Shown piece after piece: positions 19,470 through 20,528 of a stretch of 20,528 nt of DNA. Every line of letters starts with the position of its first letter. The stretch's first letter is position 1. The notes beneath the pieces were generated by a model. The model was given only the letters and a program-made list of their open reading frames with translations. It was not told the DNA's origin and made no database searches. The position numbers and the translations under genes were made by a program. This DNA is from a virus, in IMG/VR virus record IMGVR_UViG_3300017743_000185, positions 1 through 20,528 of that record; one strand, 5' to 3'.

Positions 19470-20528
19470 ATGAGCAAAACTATTAAATCTTTAAAGCGTA
19501 ATCGAAAAAAATATAATACTGGTGGTATTGTACCTCCTGTTGTTCCTACGGCTATAGAGACTGTTGAAGAAACTCCAAGCTTAATGCAGCCCCAAGAAAC
19601 TCCTGAAAGTGCTGCAGGTGCTGCACAAAAAACAATGCCTATGGAGTCTGGAGTAGCACCCTCATTTAGACCAGATGATTTTCAAGGTGAAGGTTCTAAC
19701 TTTGCTGCTCCTGTAGATACCACACAGTTTAGTAATCCAACAGCAGAAGAGATAGCTGCATTTGAAGAATCTCAAGTACCCGACCCACGCTATGAAGCAT
19801 TTTTAGAGTCTCAAGCTCAAGCTGAAGCTGAAACTCCTGTATGGACAGGGGGCGATGCACAAACTATAAGAAACGCTGCAAATATGGCACAACTTGGGGG
19901 AGTCCCTCCTTCAGAAGGCGACCTTGCACAGTTTGATTATAATGGCGATGGGCAACTTACAAGTGCAGACTACGAAGCTATAGAGAGAGGAGATGTTCCG
20001 GGACTTCTTGCAGCACAAGAGCAGCTAGAACAGATAGCTGACTCTGATGTTTCTACTGATTTTAATGTAGGAGATGTCATTCAGGACTTAAAAGACGCAC
20101 AACAACCACAACAACCTGCAGCGTATACTGGCTCAACTGACCTTCCTGAAAATGCTACACCTGAAGATTTATCTTTACGTATAAAATATATTACTAGTGT
20201 AGCAGGTGCTCCGGCTGCTGATGCTTTTAAAAATAATCTTAAAGAATCTAATCCTGATTTATATTATGAAGCTTATCCTCAAGAATTTTATGATGGTGAA
20301 AGCGACCTTCCTCGTGATGCCACAGCTGAAGATGTAACTAAACGTATATCTTTTCTTAATCGAGTAGCAGGTGCTACAGCTGTAAATCCTTTTAAAAATA
20401 GTCTTAAAGAATCTAATCCTGATTTATATTACGAAGCTTTTCCTGAAGAATTTTATGATGGTGAAAGCGACCTTCCTCGTGATGCCACAGCTGAAGATGT
20501 AACTAAACGTATATCTTTTCTTAATCGA
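19470..20528 (+). CDS. Large virion-type protein with dockerin-like loop and tandem repeats (partial)
   Basis: 353 codons are open to the right edge. AAGGA lies about 10 nt before the ATG. The start MSKTIKSLKRNRKKYNTGGI is basic with a YNTGG motif like the YAEGG in the 543-aa protein. A long Pro/Glu/Ala-rich disordered part follows (residues 25-150). A calcium-binding-like loop DYNGDGQLTSAD sits at 156-167 (D156, N158, D160, Q162, T164, D167), as in dockerins and EF-hands. From residue 224 a 55-residue unit repeats, with two copies and the start of a third visible. It is probably an internal or tail-associated virion protein, but no catalytic domain is visible in this part. Confidence 0.75.
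   Translation, partial: MSKTIKSLKRNRKKYNTGGIVPPVVPTAIETVEETPSLMQPQETPESAAGAAQKTMPMESGVAPSFRPDDFQGEGSNFAAPVDTTQFSNPTAEEIAAFEESQVPDPRYEAFLESQAQAEAETPVWTGGDAQTIRNAANMAQLGGVPPSEGDLAQFDYNGDGQLTSADYEAIERGDVPGLLAAQEQLEQIADSDVSTDFNVGDVIQDLKDAQQPQQPAAYTGSTDLPENATPEDLSLRIKYITSVAGAPAADAFKNNLKESNPDLYYEAYPQEFYDGESDLPRDATAEDVTKRISFLNRVAGATAVNPFKNSLKESNPDLYYEAFPEEFYDGESDLPRDATAEDVTKRISFLNR
20139..20528 (+). repeat. 165-bp in-frame tandem repeat (55 aa)
   Basis: Units start at 20139, 20304 and 20469, exactly 165 nt apart. The protein unit runs DLPRDATAEDVTKRISFLNR, then VAG..., and on to KESNPDLYYEAFPEEFYDGE. Copies two and three are identical over the 60 nt that can be compared (20304-20363 with 20469-20528). 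Copy one is more diverged (DLPENATPEDLSLRIKYITS). This suggests recent duplication, and more copies probably lie past the right edge. Confidence 0.9.

Overview
The window is one contiguous piece of a tailed double-stranded DNA phage genome, probably a marine podovirus-like phage of a Gram-negative bacterium. The reasons are: a T7 gp4-like primase-helicase, a phage-type ssDNA-binding protein, a MazG-like NTP pyrophosphatase, a terminase/portal/scaffold/capsid block followed by tail tube proteins, an S74-type tail spike or fibre, and a T7-like small holin. No integrase, repressor, tRNA, rRNA, IS element or CRISPR array was seen. No phage RNA polymerase lies in the window, and four near-consensus sigma-70 promoters suggest the host polymerase is used. 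The host cannot be named from sequence alone.

Layout: positions 1-6457 carry leftward (minus-strand) genes. Reading in transcription order, these are a run of very small, tightly overlapping genes of unknown function (6457 down to 3254, including an HhH-motif DNA-glycosylase-like protein), a DUF932 protein, a MazG-like NTPase, a small membrane peptide, the ssDNA-binding protein (with its own promoter), a 77-aa protein, and the primase-helicase, which runs off the left edge. Eight of these genes are shorter than 60 codons. They were found by reading the minus strand codon by codon, and are supported by Shine-Dalgarno (SD) sites and TAATG or ATGA overlaps.

Positions 6458-7220 are a non-coding hub. 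It contains a chain of perfect palindromes, an AT-rich block, a G-rich stretch and two back-to-back consensus promoters (7045-7073 leftward, 7111-7139 rightward). It is both the long structured 5' leader of the leftward transcript and a candidate replication origin.

Positions 7221-20528 carry the rightward packaging and virion genes: a 20-codon leader ORF, small terminase, a 76-aa recombinase-like ORF joined to the large terminase at an A8 run, portal, a gene overprinted on the portal 3' end, a 543-aa virion-associated protein, a three-hairpin RNA leader, scaffold, major capsid protein, a terminator, two tail-tube or stabilisation proteins, a tail fibre, a holin, and a large protein with 55-residue tandem repeats that runs off the right edge.

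The most interesting points are the palindrome chain with an SD-sequestering hairpin (6459-6848), the possible +1 frameshift that would fuse a recombinase-like domain to the large terminase (7867-7874), the gene overprinted on the portal tail (11557-11787), and the three-copy stem-loop leader ahead of the scaffold gene (13420-13533).
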